Positions 8,109 through 17,342 of a DNA stretch of 64,000 bases are shown piece by piece. Source of the DNA: CAYVQF01 sp964454015 (GTDB lineage: Bacteria > Myxococcota_A > Bradymonadia > UBA4248); assembly GCA_964454015.1 (NCBI GenBank), contig CAYVQF010000002.1, positions 1 through 64,000 of the forward strand, read 5' to 3'. Position numbers and translations under genes: made by a program. The notes beneath the pieces were generated by a model. The model saw only the letters and a list, made by a program, of their open reading frames with translations. It made no database searches and was not told where the DNA came from. Position 1 is the stretch's first letter; the number at the start of each line of letters is the position of its first letter.

Positions 8109-9185
8109 GTGGAAGGTTTTTCTTACGGCATTGGTAAAGGTTCGGGCCGGCAGGTCATTTCTCCGGCGACGGCGCTGGCGCCCATGGAGGGCATAACGGA
8201 TCGCCCTTTTCGGCGCATGATTCGGGAGCTTGGCGGCTGTGGCTTGACGGTGACGGAGTTCGTCAACTCAGAGGCGCTCTCGCGCGATGTGGCCAAGGCG
8301 TGGCGCGCGGCGCGCCTCGACCCGGACGAGCGGCCGGCGGCCGTGCAGATTTACGGCCGCGATCCGGCTCGCCTCGCAGAGGCAGCGCGTCTGTGTGAGG
8401 ACTCGGGTGCGCTGCTGATCGATCTGAACCTGGGGTGTCCGGCCAAGCGGGTGGTGAGCGGTCAAGCGGGCTCGGCCCTCATGCGCGATCCCGGGCACGC
8501 CGCGGCCATTTTTCGGGCGGTGCGCGCGGCCATCACCGTGCCGCTGACGGTCAAGATGCGCTTGGGCTGGGATCGCCACTCCCTCAACGCCGTGGAGATC
8601 GCGCGCCTGGCTGAGAGTGAAGGCGTCGAGGCCCTGGTGGTGCATGGGCGCACCCGGGCCGACGCCTATCGCGGCCGGGCCGACTGGGAGGCGGTGCGTC
8701 CCGTGGTCGAGGCCGTCGCCTTGCCGGTGCTGGTCAACGGCGACATTTTAACCGTGGCCGATGCCGAAGCCGCCCTGGCCGCTTCGGGGGCCAAAGGGGT
8801 GATGGTGGGGCGGGGAGTCTTGCGCAACCCCTGGTTGCTGGCGCAGATCGCCGCTAGCCAGCGCGGCGAGCCCATCCCGCGGCCTGGCTTGGCGCGGCGA
8901 CGTGAGTTTTTGTTGCGCTATGTCGAGCGCCTGGCCGAGGAGAGCACCCGGCCCTTGGGCAAGGTCAAGTGCTTCGCTGGCTACTTCACCCGCGGCCTGC
9001 GCCGGGCGGCCAAGACCCGAGAGGCCGTCTACCGGGCCGAGACCTTGGAAGCGGCGCGGGATCTTCTGGCGTCCTACTTCGAGACCCTCATGGCCGACGC
9101 TTGGGAAGACCCCTTCGACGAGGTGGTGGTGGATGAGGCGGATCAGCGTTTGCGCTCAGGCGACGCGCGCTCACTGGAGCGCTAG
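8109..9185 (+). CDS. tRNA-dihydrouridine synthase (DusB-like)
   Basis: FMN-dependent enzyme that reduces uridine to dihydrouridine in tRNA D-loops. The TIM-barrel family signatures are present: LAPMEGITDRPFRRM near the start, the DLNLGCPAKRVV loop with the catalytic Cys, VKMRLGW, VVHGRTR and the flavin-binding VNGDI and GVMVGRGVLRNPWLL. Length is about 358 residues, normal for the family. The start is uncertain: the frame is open back into the tRNA, and GTG at 8109, with AAGG six bases before it, is the best site after the terminator. It sits beside a tRNA gene, which fits its job. It converges on the radical SAM gene with a 7-base gap. Confidence 0.9.
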   Translation: MEGFSYGIGKGSGRQVISPATALAPMEGITDRPFRRMIRELGGCGLTVTEFVNSEALSRDVAKAWRAARLDPDERPAAVQIYGRDPARLAEAARLCEDSGALLIDLNLGCPAKRVVSGQAGSALMRDPGHAAAIFRAVRAAITVPLTVKMRLGWDRHSLNAVEIARLAESEGVEALVVHGRTRADAYRGRADWEAVRPVVEAVALPVLVNGDILTVADAEAALAASGAKGVMVGRGVLRNPWLLAQIAASQRGEPIPRPGLARRREFLLRYVERLAEESTRPLGKVKCFAGYFTRGLRRAAKTREAVYRAETLEAARDLLASYFETLMADAWEDPFDEVVVDEADQRLRSGDARSLER

Positions 9186-9192
9186 GAGCGGC

Positions 9193-10050
9193 TCAGAGTA
9201 GGATGGATCCTGGGTGCTCCCAGGAGTGATAGAGGTGCCCGTCGGGCTGGAGGATGATGCTGCGAATCTCGTTGGGGTTGGGGTTCTCGCTTTGACAGGT
9301 GGTGACCACGACGCTGAGTCCGCAGAAATCATAGACCGTGGCACCATAAGAGAGCTGGCGCAGCGGGGTGCCATGGTTCAGGACCTCGGCCTCGAGCGCG
9401 GCGACGTCTTCCTGGGCCATGGCGTTGTCCTCGACCCAACGCACACAGGCCTGGGCTCGCTCACTCGCCAGGGGGTGCTGCGGGACGCCGAGGCGGCGCA
9501 AGGTGAGCTGCCTGACGCCGTGCGCCACGAGTCGTTTGGCATAGTCGGCCAGCCCCTGGTCCACCAGGGCGCGGTCGAAGCGGTTGAGGTTGAGCGAGAC
9601 GCGCAGCAAGAAGCCTTGTTTGGTCAAGTCTTGAAGCAGCGTGAGGTAGTCCAGATCCACCTCCATGAGGCGTGCGCTGAGCTCGGGCTCAGAGGCGGCG
9701 ACGGAGAGGGCGAGGGTGGTCACCCCATGACCGGCGAGGGCCCCGACCAGGGCGGGCTCTCGGGCGAGGCGCAGGCCGTTGGTCTGCAATTCCACAATGG
9801 GAATGCCGGCGCGGCGCGCTTCACTGGCGATGCGCAGGATGAGGTCTTGTTGGAGGGTGGGCTCACCCGAGCCGGTGATGAGCACCGTGTCGATGCGGTG
9901 ATAGGTGGCGTAGGCCAGGGCCTTGGCGAGGGCGTGCTCGATGCGTCGGTTGTTGGTGACGCCGCTCTTCCAGGTCGCCTGGGCGATACAGAAGGGGCAC
10001 TTGGCGTTGCACGGGCCAACGGTGTTGATGGAGAGAGAGGTCGCGCGCAT
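9193..10050 (-). CDS. Radical SAM enzyme
   Basis: Protein of 285 residues with the [4Fe-4S]/SAM motif C14-x3-C18-x2-C21 (CNAKCPFC) at the N-terminus, the GGE-like LITGSGEPTLQQD and a partial TIM barrel. The C-terminus has two extra Cys (DFCGLSVVVTTC) but not a full SPASM set. It resembles MoaA/PqqE-like single-domain radical SAM proteins of unknown substrate. GGAG lies seven bases before the ATG. It is last in the leftward argC-argB-dtd operon, 20 bases after dtd. The reaction cannot be named; a role in amino-acid or tRNA modification would only be a guess from the neighbours. Confidence 0.85.
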   Translation of the reverse strand: MRATSLSINTVGPCNAKCPFCIAQATWKSGVTNNRRIEHALAKALAYATYHRIDTVLITGSGEPTLQQDLILRIASEARRAGIPIVELQTNGLRLAREPALVGALAGHGVTTLALSVAASEPELSARLMEVDLDYLTLLQDLTKQGFLLRVSLNLNRFDRALVDQGLADYAKRLVAHGVRQLTLRRLGVPQHPLASERAQACVRWVEDNAMAQEDVAALEAEVLNHGTPLRQLSYGATVYDFCGLSVVVTTCQSENPNPNEIRSIILQPDGHLYHSWEHPGSILL

Positions 10051-10070
10051 GATCTGCTCCGGTTCTGGGC

Positions 10071-10544
10071 TCAGCGCTGGCCAACCAGCTTTTGGCCGAC
10101 GCCGCCGCTGCTTTCGAGGACGATGGTGACGGGGCCATCATTGACCAGGGCTACGGCCATGTTGGCGCCAAAGCGCCCGGTGGCGACGGGGACGCCTTGG
10201 GCGGTGATGGCTGCGGCCAGGGCTGCCATGAGTGGCTCTGCCGCCTCGGGCGCGAGGGCCTCGATGAAGGAGGGCCGCCGGCCGCGGCGGGTGTCGGCCA
10301 AGAGGGTGAACTGGCTCACCAACAAGATCTGGCCGCCGCAGTCGCGCACGGAGCGGTTCATTTTGCCTTCGTGGTCGGCAAAAATGCGGAGTTCACAGAC
10401 TTTCTTGGCCATGTGCTCGACGTCGGCCAAGGTGTCGCCCTGGGCCGCGCCAGCGAGGAGCAGGAGCCCGTGTTCGATGGCGCCGACGACCTCCCCGGCG
10501 ACGCTGACGCTGGCTTGGGAGACTCTCTGGAGGACGATCCGCAT
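10071..10544 (-). CDS. dtd: D-aminoacyl-tRNA deacylase
   Basis: Removes D-amino acids (and glycine mischarged on tRNA-Ala) from tRNA. The 157-residue sequence is close to E. coli Dtd in length and carries both active-site motifs: SQFTL (in ILLVSQFTLLADTRRG) and the cross-subunit GP motif in LVNDGPVTIVL. The opening MRIVLQRVSQASVSV is typical. GAGGAG lies six bases before the ATG. It lies 14 bases behind argB in a leftward operon. Confidence 0.96.
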   Translation of the reverse strand: MRIVLQRVSQASVSVAGEVVGAIEHGLLLLAGAAQGDTLADVEHMAKKVCELRIFADHEGKMNRSVRDCGGQILLVSQFTLLADTRRGRRPSFIEALAPEAAEPLMAALAAAITAQGVPVATGRFGANMAVALVNDGPVTIVLESSGGVGQKLVGQR

Positions 10545-10558
10545 GGTGCTCCTCTGGG

Positions 10559-11383
10559 TCAGGGGACGAGGGCCGTGCCGTGGCAGCCGGGCTCGGTGAG
10601 CTCGGCGAGCAGATGTCCCGCGACCACTTGACCGAGGATATGGACGGCGGGCACCCCTGCGGCCAAAGCGAGCAGGCTCTCTTCGATCTTGGGGATCATG
10701 CCGGCTTGAATGGTCCCCTCGGCGATGGCGGCGCGGGCCTGGGTGCTGTCGAGGCGGTCGATACGCGAGCTCGGATCGTGGCGGTCGCGCAGCACGCCGG
10801 GGACGCCTCCCGTGGTCAGCACCAGGGTGGCGCCCAGCGCCTGAGCGAGTCGCGTCGCTACGATGTCGGCGTTGATGTTGAAGACTTGCCCACTTGGGTC
10901 GACACCGAGGCTGTCCATGACTGGGATGAAGCCCAGCTCACAGAGGCCGCGGATCAGGGTGGGGTCGATGGCGACGATGTCTCCGACGAAGCCAAAATCG
11001 ATGGCCTCGCCGTTGCTGCCTGAGACCACGCGCGGGGGGCGCTTCTGGGCCTGAACGGTCTGGGCTGCGACGCCGCTGATGCCGACGCTTTTGAGGCCGC
11101 AGGCGCCGAGGGTGGTGGTGAGGTCGACGTTGACTTGACCGCTGAGGATCATTTTCATGACCCACAGGGTGTCGGCGTCGGTGACCCGGCGTCCCCCGAC
11201 GATGACCGGGGTCAGGCCGAGTCTCTGGGTCAGGGCCGTGGCTTGCGGGCCGCCGCCGTGCACCACGACCACGGCGCGTTGCCGTTGGAGCTGGCTCAGG
11301 TCGGCGGCCAGGGCTTGGCACTGGGCGGGATCGGCGGCGAGATCGCCGCCCACTTTGATGACCAGGGGGCTGAGGGCGCTCAT
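10559..11383 (-). CDS. argB: Acetylglutamate kinase
   Basis: Phosphorylates N-acetylglutamate, the second step of arginine synthesis. About 274 residues of the amino-acid kinase fold with KVGGDL at the N-terminus (ATP site), VVVHGGGPQATAL (substrate glycine loop), GGRRVTD and the later NINADIVA and TTGGVPGVL. The ATG at 11383 overlaps the argC stop as ATGA, so the two are coupled. The glycine-rich loop has GGDL rather than the common GGNA. An upstream open extension of 22 codons lies within argC and is rejected. A LysZ-type role in a LysW lysine pathway is possible, but no lysW is seen. Confidence 0.93.
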   Translation of the reverse strand: MSALSPLVIKVGGDLAADPAQCQALAADLSQLQRQRAVVVVHGGGPQATALTQRLGLTPVIVGGRRVTDADTLWVMKMILSGQVNVDLTTTLGACGLKSVGISGVAAQTVQAQKRPPRVVSGSNGEAIDFGFVGDIVAIDPTLIRGLCELGFIPVMDSLGVDPSGQVFNINADIVATRLAQALGATLVLTTGGVPGVLRDRHDPSSRIDRLDSTQARAAIAEGTIQAGMIPKIEESLLALAAGVPAVHILGQVVAGHLLAELTEPGCHGTALVP

Positions 11384-12429
11384 GGCCACATCCCATAGTC
11401 GCCGAGGATGCCGGCCTTCTCGTCGAGTCCCAGGGCGAGGTTCATGCACTGCACGGCCTGGCCCGCGCCGCCTTTGATGAGGTTGTCCAGGCTCGCGAAG
11501 GTGACCAGGGTTCGCTTGTCGCCGTGGGGCTCGGCGAGGGAGAAGCCGACTTCGGCGTAGTTGGTGCCCGCGATGGAGACGACCTCAGGGAGACGCTTGT
11601 CGAGGACCTTGACGAAGGGGTGGGCATCGTAACGTCCATGGAAGAGGGCGCCGATAGCGGCGCTATCGAGCTGGGCGTCGACTTCGAGCATGCAGGTGGC
11701 GAGGATGCCGCGGGCGAGGGGCGCTGAGACGGGCACGAAATCGACGCGACAGGTGGGAGCCGCGCCGGCGGCGTGCAGGGTCTGCTCGATCTCGGGGGCG
11801 TGGCGGTGTGCCAAGACTTGGTAGGCCTTGATGTTGTTGGCGCGGAGGGGGTGGTGGGTGCCGATTTTGGCGTAAGCACCGCTGCCCGAGGAGCCCGTGG
11901 CGGCGACACAATGCACGGCCGCGTCGTCGAGGAGCCCTTTGTGGGCCAGAGGCATGAGGGCCAGGGCAATGGCCGTGGCGAAGCAGCCCGGTGCAGAGAT
12001 GCGCTTGGCGCCGATGATCTGCTCGCGATTGAGTTCGGGCAGACCGTAGACGAAGGTGCCGAGGAGCTCGGGGTGCGGGTGGGGTTGGTAGTACTTCTCG
12101 TAGGTGGCAAGAGAGCGGAGGCGGAAATCGCCCGACATGTCGATGACGCAGGCACCCGAGGCAAAGAGCTTGGGCGCGATGGCGGCGCTGACCTTGTGGG
12201 GCAGACCCAGGAGCACCACGTCCATGCCTGCGGCGGCCTCTTCCGGTGTCATCTCTTGGAAGCAGAGGTCGCTCAAGCCTTCGAGGTTCAAGTGGACGTC
12301 GCCGAGTTTTTTGCCGACTTCGTCGACAGCGACGACGCGGCACAGCTCGACCTGGTCGTGTTGGAGCAGTTGCCGGCAGAGCTCTGCTCCGCCGTAGCCG
12401 GTACCGCCGATGATTGCTGCCTTGTACAT
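11380..12429 (-). CDS. argC: N-acetyl-gamma-glutamyl-phosphate reductase
   Basis: NADPH-dependent reductase, third step of arginine synthesis. The 349 residues show the Rossmann start IIGGTGYGGAELCRQL, the Asp-based VIDMSGDFRL stretch, the catalytic Cys in SAPGCFATAIALAL, GSSGSGA and the C-terminal NLIKGGAGQAVQCMNL that is diagnostic for ArgC. AAGGAG lies six bases before the ATG. It is first in the leftward argC-argB-dtd-radical SAM operon. The promoter is in the 259-base divergent region shared with the PP2C gene; a TTGACT on the minus strand near 12500 is a possible -35 but lacks a good -10. Confidence 0.96.
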   Translation of the reverse strand: MYKAAIIGGTGYGGAELCRQLLQHDQVELCRVVAVDEVGKKLGDVHLNLEGLSDLCFQEMTPEEAAAGMDVVLLGLPHKVSAAIAPKLFASGACVIDMSGDFRLRSLATYEKYYQPHPHPELLGTFVYGLPELNREQIIGAKRISAPGCFATAIALALMPLAHKGLLDDAAVHCVAATGSSGSGAYAKIGTHHPLRANNIKAYQVLAHRHAPEIEQTLHAAGAAPTCRVDFVPVSAPLARGILATCMLEVDAQLDSAAIGALFHGRYDAHPFVKVLDKRLPEVVSIAGTNYAEVGFSLAEPHGDKRTLVTFASLDNLIKGGAGQAVQCMNLALGLDEKAGILGDYGMWP

Positions 12430-12688
12430 GGGCCACTCCTTTGCGTGGTGTTACGTCGCCCAAAGCGGCGTTTTGAGAGCATGGGCTAGGCTAGTCAATG
12501 GCCCGACAAAGGACAAGGGATAGGGATCTGGGTGACCATGCGGGGGCGGCGGTGGGTGCGCCCGGTGGCTTCGTTGGCGGTGAGTCCGAGGGCTGAATTC
12601 ATGCAGGCTTGATCCTGAGCCGAGCATGACGTAACGAGAGTTGGAGAGCTTTGGGTTGCGAAGGCGACGAACTGCTTCTGGAGGAAGC

Positions 12689-13921
12689 ATGCGAGTCAAA
12701 TCTGGTGGCGTCAGTGAAGTGGGCCGGGTGCGAGACCATAATGAGGATTTTTATGGCGTAGACCCCAAGGGCCACATCTTTGTCGTCGCCGATGGGATGG
12801 GCGGCCACGCCGCTGGCGAGGTAGCCAGCCGCACGGCCTGTGAAGGGATCGTGCGCGCGCTGCTGCCGCATCGGGAGATGCTGGCGAAGATGGCCGACGA
12901 CGGTCGGCCCGACTCGCGTCAGACCTTGATCGCCGCCCTGCGCGGCGCGGTGGTGGCGGCGGAGCGCACCATTTTCGATATGGTGGCGGCTGCGCCGGAG
13001 CGCAAGGGCATGGCCACCACGTGCGATCTGGTCTTTTTGGGAGCGGGGACGGCGTTCATCGCCCACGTCGGGGACAGCCGGATTTACCTGCTGCGCGGTG
13101 ACACGGGGCGCTTGCTGACGGTGGACCACACGGTGGCGAACTTTCTCAAGGCCCAAGGGAAGAGCCCGCTGGAGATCGCCAACCACCCGCACAAGGACAA
13201 GCTCATTCGTGCGCTTGGGATGTCGGGTGGCGCTGAGATCGACACCCTGCAGCTCGATCTGCGGGTGGGAGATCGCTTGGTGATGTGCTCCGATGGGCTC
13301 TATCGCTACCTGAAGAACCCGACCCACCTGGCCCAGCTCTATGCCGGGCGGGGACCGCAAGAGGCGGCTGAGGCCTTGTGCCATTTTGCGCTGGAATGTG
13401 GCGGCGATGACAACGTGACGGTGGTCTGTATCGAGGTCGCCGATCCGGGCACTCGCCCCTCGGTGGTGGAGACGGATTCGAAGATCTCGGCCCTGGGCAA
13501 TCTCAGCCTCTTCCGCAACCTGACTTATCAAGAAATGTTGCAGATCATGCCGATCACCTATGAGCGGCGTATCGAGGCCGGGATCGACATCATTTGCGAA
13601 GGTGAGCCCGGTGAGGAGCTCTATCTGCTGGTGGAGGGCGCCTGCGAAGTGCGCACCGAGGGCGTGCGCCTGGCGACTATTCAGGCGGGGCGTGCCTTTG
13701 GCGAGCTGAGCTTGGTGGACAATCGTCCGCGCTCGGCGTCGGTGACGGCGACGGAGATGTGTCGGGTCTTGGTGATTCACCGTGCGGACTTCGAACGTCT
13801 GACCCAGTCGGGCCCCCTGGCGACGAAGCTGTTGTGGAATGTGATCCACGACCTGGCCGAGCGGCTGCGCGGTGCCTCAGATCGCATTCGGGAGCAAGGA
13901 AAGCGTCTGGGCGACACCTAG
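12689..13921 (+). CDS. PP2C-type phosphatase fused to cNMP-binding domain
   Basis: Cytoplasmic Ser/Thr phosphatase of about 410 residues. The PPM/PP2C core (1-255) has its metal and phosphate motifs: RVRDHNEDF, VADGMGGHAAGEVAS, HVGDSRIYLLR, SDGLYRYL and GGDDNVTVV. Residues about 270-395 are a cyclic-nucleotide-binding fold (LSLFRNLTYQEMLQIM, ICEGEPGEELYLLVEG, GRAFGELSLVDNRPRSASV). The phosphate-binding cassette ends in PRSASV, close to the usual PRSA(T/A)V, so nucleotide binding is plausible. Fusion suggests that cAMP or cGMP controls dephosphorylation. GGAGG lies four bases before ATG 12689. It probably opposes Ser/Thr kinases such as the one at 44.6-48.3 kb; this is inference. Confidence 0.93.
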   Translation: MRVKSGGVSEVGRVRDHNEDFYGVDPKGHIFVVADGMGGHAAGEVASRTACEGIVRALLPHREMLAKMADDGRPDSRQTLIAALRGAVVAAERTIFDMVAAAPERKGMATTCDLVFLGAGTAFIAHVGDSRIYLLRGDTGRLLTVDHTVANFLKAQGKSPLEIANHPHKDKLIRALGMSGGAEIDTLQLDLRVGDRLVMCSDGLYRYLKNPTHLAQLYAGRGPQEAAEALCHFALECGGDDNVTVVCIEVADPGTRPSVVETDSKISALGNLSLFRNLTYQEMLQIMPITYERRIEAGIDIICEGEPGEELYLLVEGACEVRTEGVRLATIQAGRAFGELSLVDNRPRSASVTATEMCRVLVIHRADFERLTQSGPLATKLLWNVIHDLAERLRGASDRIREQGKRLGDT

Positions 13922-14011
13922 TGGGCCCGTGACGCTTTTGGGAACGACGCGGTCTGGCTGAGGCGTTGCGGGGGCCGTCGCCCAGGCGGGCGTCGTGCGG
14001 CGGTGGAGGTG

Positions 14012-15394
14012 ATGGTGCGAACGCGTTGGACCGTGCTGTCGGTGGTGGGCATTGGTACCCTGTTGAGCGCCATGTCGTCATCGGCGATCAATTTGGCCTT
14101 GCCCGACCTGGGACGCGATCTCGGCGTCGAGCTGGGGTCGTCGCGCTGGGTGATCCAGTCTTACCTCTTGATCACGGGCGTCTTTCTGCTGATTTTTGGT
14201 CGGCTCAGTGACGCCTGGGGCCACCGCCGGGTCTACCTCTCGGGCTTCGCCATCTTTGCCTTGGCCTCCATCGGCTGCGCGCTGGCTGGGACTTTCTGGG
14301 CCTTGGTTGGGATGCGCCTGGTGCAGGGCCTTGGCGGTGCCATGGTGATGGCGACTGGGCCGGCTCTTTTGACCACTACTTTTGCTGCCACGCACCGGGG
14401 GCGTGCGCTGGGGACGCTGGCGACGGCGACCTATCTCGGGCTGACGGCGGGTCCCCCTCTCGGAGGGTGGCTGGTGGCCATGGGGGGGTGGCGGTGGACC
14501 TTCCTCATCAACGTCCCCGTGGCGGTGACCGTGTTGGCTCTGGGGTGGCGCTTTCTGCCAGCGCCGGCGCTGCCGCCACGCCGGCCTCTGCCCTGGACTT
14601 CGGCCATGGCCTACCTCTGCGGCATGTCGCTGATGCTGCTGGCCCTGAGTGAGGGGCACCGTTGGGGGGTGACGAGCGCTGTGACCCTGCTGTTTCTTGG
14701 CGCGGGGGGCGTTGCACTGCTCTTCTTTGGGTGGCGCGAGCGGCGGGCCACCCATCCCCTGTTGTCACTCCAGCTCTTTCGTTCCCGTCTCTTTACCGGT
14801 GCGACGCTGAGCGCCTTCGCCAACTACGTGTCGCTCTTCGTCGTCATACTGTTGTTGCCTTTCTATTTGTTGGAAGGCCGCGAGCTGCCGCCGGCGCAGG
14901 CGGGCCTGTATCTGGCAGTGCAACCGGCTCTGATGGCGTTGGTCGCGTCACCCTCTGGGTGGCTCTCGGATCGGCTTGGGAGCAGGGGCTTGGCGACGTT
15001 CGGTTTGGGGGTGCTGGCCGTGGGCCTGTTGGGCTTGGCCCAGCTTGGGGTGCAGAGCGGAAGCACGTGGCTGATCCTCTGCTTGGTCGTGATGGGGGTG
15101 GGCACTGGGGTCTTCATTTCCCCCAACTCGAGCGCCTTGATGGGCGCAGCGCCACGGGAACAGCAAGGCATGGCCGGGGGGGTGCTGGCCCAGGCGCGCA
15201 TCATGGGCATGTTGCTGGGGGTCTCTCTGGCGAGCACGCTCTTTCAGGTGGCGGGCGGCCGCAGTGGCCGCGTGTGGCAGGCCGATGATTTTGCGGCCAT
15301 GCGCTTGGCCTTCGCCGTGGCGGCAGGGGTGGCCCTGCTGGGCGCCGTCGCGGCTTCGTTGCGCGGCGCGACCGTTACAAGCCGGTCCACCTGA
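14012..15394 (+). CDS. DHA2-type MFS drug transporter
   Basis: Inner-membrane proton antiporter of about 460 residues with around 14 predicted membrane segments. It shows the MFS loop motif GRLSDAWGHRRVYL between segments 2 and 3, motif C-like GPPLGGWLVA in segment 5 and the DHA2/EmrB-like opening LSAMSSSAINLALPDLGRDL. The substrate is unknown; no TetR or MarR regulator and no membrane-fusion partner adjoin it. GGAGG lies just before the ATG at 14012; the frame also allows GTG at 14003 or 14015. Its last 20 bases overlap the convergent gene at 15375. Confidence 0.92.
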   Translation: MVRTRWTVLSVVGIGTLLSAMSSSAINLALPDLGRDLGVELGSSRWVIQSYLLITGVFLLIFGRLSDAWGHRRVYLSGFAIFALASIGCALAGTFWALVGMRLVQGLGGAMVMATGPALLTTTFAATHRGRALGTLATATYLGLTAGPPLGGWLVAMGGWRWTFLINVPVAVTVLALGWRFLPAPALPPRRPLPWTSAMAYLCGMSLMLLALSEGHRWGVTSAVTLLFLGAGGVALLFFGWRERRATHPLLSLQLFRSRLFTGATLSAFANYVSLFVVILLLPFYLLEGRELPPAQAGLYLAVQPALMALVASPSGWLSDRLGSRGLATFGLGVLAVGLLGLAQLGVQSGSTWLILCLVVMGVGTGVFISPNSSALMGAAPREQQGMAGGVLAQARIMGMLLGVSLASTLFQVAGGRSGRVWQADDFAAMRLAFAVAAGVALLGAVAASLRGATVTSRST

Positions 15395-17315
15395 CCTCGA
15401 CGGTCTTGGCGCCGTGGGGCAGGCGGATGAGGCTGAGGAAGGCGTCGCCCGTGAGGGGGAGGTTTCTCTCCTGCAGCCGGCCGTCGATGCTGACCGAATC
15501 AATGGCGCCACCCTCGAAGCGGGTGGGTACGGCCAGGGCAGGTGGGGCGAGAAGATCCTTGCCATTGCGGGCGTTGGCGGGGCTCACGGCGAGGTCCACC
15601 ACGAGACGGCGCTCGTTGCGGAGGAAGCGGCTGCTGAGGGTAGATTGGCGGCGCGCACTGAAGAAGCGCATGTACTCAGAGAGGTTGGTGACGAAGATCT
15701 GCTCGCGGGTGGCGAGGTCGAAGGCGCGGAGCCACTGTTCGAGGGTGCGCGGGTGGGGGTCGTTGGCCATGGCGTCGGCGTTGATATTGACGACCATGAG
15801 CTGGTGAAAGCCTGCGCGGCTGTCTCTCATGAGTTTGTTGAGAACGTCGACGTCTCTGGGGCCAAAGCGGGTGTGATCGCTGACCAGGGTGGGGACGACA
15901 TAGACCGGCAGCGGTGCGCCGTTGCGGTCGATGGGCAAAAAGGGGAGGCCCGTCCCGAAGAGATAGCCGAAGTCTTCTTCTTGCTGGGGCCCGTAGGTGG
16001 TGTCGATGCGACAGCCGGCGTGGGCGAGCTTGCGGAAGGTGGCGAAGTAATCGTTGTCCCAGTGGGCGTCGATGACCTTACAGGCACGGGTGGTGTAGCC
16101 AGACCAGCTCTCGAGCCGCTCTTTCTGTTCGATGAGGGAGAGGGCAACCTGATAGGGTTTGAGGCGTCCTACGCCCTTGGCGCGATAGATGGAGCGCTGG
16201 GGCGAGCGGAGCCACCCCAGGCCGATGTCGATGTGGCGCGCGCTGAGGGCGTCGAGGCCATCGTTGGTCATGTCGGTGGCGCTGACGAAGTAGGTGCTGG
16301 TGAAGTTGGCGTGCCCTTCATAATCGGCGAGGAAGACGGCCTTGTCGCCAAAAGAGCGCTCCTCGTGGGTGAGCACCAAGGCAGCGGGTGCCGTACCCGG
16401 GAAGAGCCAGAGTCGCGGCGCCGGGCGATAGCGCAGGGGGGAGAGAAAGATGTGGCGCTCCAAGAGGTCGGCATAAGGTACGGCGGCGCGGCGCATTTTG
16501 TCGGAGAGGACCAGGAGGTCGGGATCGAGGCGCTCGACTTCACTCTCGGGAGGGACGAGGGAGAAGTCCTCTCGCGGCTGCCCCTGCTGCAGAGCCGTGA
16601 TGGCCATGCCAAAGTCGAAGGCGACGACGAAGACGTGCCCCTCACCGAGGGCGCGATGGAAGTGGGCCGGGGTGCCGTCGATCTCGAGGAGGGCATCGGC
16701 GCGCTGAAAGGCAGCGCTGTCGAGGGCCTCGATGCGCATGACCCTGGTGTTCAGGGGGGTGTCCATGAGGTGCTGGAGCAGCTCTCCTTGCAGGGGTGAG
16801 GTCGGCGCGGCGGTGATTCTCTTGGCGTTGTGATTGATGGACAAGGGCAGGGCGATGCCCGAGAGGGCGGCCCAGGAGGGCGTCGGCATCTCGAGGATGA
16901 GGACGCCGCCTTCCTCGACGTAGCGTTGAATGGCTGTGATCTGGGCCTCATCGAGGAGGATGGCGCTGGTGGCGGGGACGACCAAGAGCGAGAGCTGATG
17001 GAGTTGGTTGGGTCCGAGCTGGTTGCTGAGGGTGATGTTGAAGGGCCCGATCTCCTGGGCCATGGCGTTGTACCAGGCGAAGGAGAAGTCCAAGTGTTCG
17101 AAGCGCTCGGGGTTATCGGCGTGGTGGGGGAGGACGAGGAGCACATCGGCGCGCCCAATCTGGGGCGGGAGCTCGCCGTCTTGGGTCGCGTCGTCGCTCT
17201 CGAAGGAGATGGGATGGTGGTTGAGCCAGGCGCCCAGACCGATGCATCCCAAGGCGAGGATGATCATCAGGTCAAACTTGAAGCGGGAGAGGAGGCTCGA
17301 CTCGTTGCGGACCAC
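15375..17315 (-). CDS. Envelope protein with GATase1-like and deacetylase-like parts (paralogue A)
   Basis: A 646-residue protein of unknown function, anchored by one N-terminal membrane segment (about 16-31, MIILALGCIGLGAWL). Residues about 55-260 resemble the DUF4350/GATase1-like fold (ADVLLVLP, YVEEGGVLILEMP, HVFVVAFDFGMAI). Residues about 310-560 resemble a polysaccharide-deacetylase barrel (ALVLTHEERSFGDKAVFLA, GLDALSARHIDIGLGW), with HEE where a metal site would be. The start is GTG with AAGGAACGCGC before it. It is a clear paralogue of the gene directly upstream (27-base gap) with almost equal length. The two probably form one unit working on a cell-envelope polysaccharide; this is inference. 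Confidence 0.8.
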   Translation of the reverse strand: MVRNESSLLSRFKFDLMIILALGCIGLGAWLNHHPISFESDDATQDGELPPQIGRADVLLVLPHHADNPERFEHLDFSFAWYNAMAQEIGPFNITLSNQLGPNQLHQLSLLVVPATSAILLDEAQITAIQRYVEEGGVLILEMPTPSWAALSGIALPLSINHNAKRITAAPTSPLQGELLQHLMDTPLNTRVMRIEALDSAAFQRADALLEIDGTPAHFHRALGEGHVFVVAFDFGMAITALQQGQPREDFSLVPPESEVERLDPDLLVLSDKMRRAAVPYADLLERHIFLSPLRYRPAPRLWLFPGTAPAALVLTHEERSFGDKAVFLADYEGHANFTSTYFVSATDMTNDGLDALSARHIDIGLGWLRSPQRSIYRAKGVGRLKPYQVALSLIEQKERLESWSGYTTRACKVIDAHWDNDYFATFRKLAHAGCRIDTTYGPQQEEDFGYLFGTGLPFLPIDRNGAPLPVYVVPTLVSDHTRFGPRDVDVLNKLMRDSRAGFHQLMVVNINADAMANDPHPRTLEQWLRAFDLATREQIFVTNLSEYMRFFSARRQSTLSSRFLRNERRLVVDLAVSPANARNGKDLLAPPALAVPTRFEGGAIDSVSIDGRLQERNLPLTGDAFLSLIRLPHGAKTVEVRWTGL

Positions 17316-17342
17316 GCGCGTTCCTTGGCAAGGGGAAGAGGT

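Noticed and set aside
15264..16799. A 511-codon open frame opposite the first paralogous envelope protein
   Set aside because: It is rich in Glu, Gly and Val as expected from reversed GC-rich codons, and the opposite strand encodes a protein with a clear paralogue next door.
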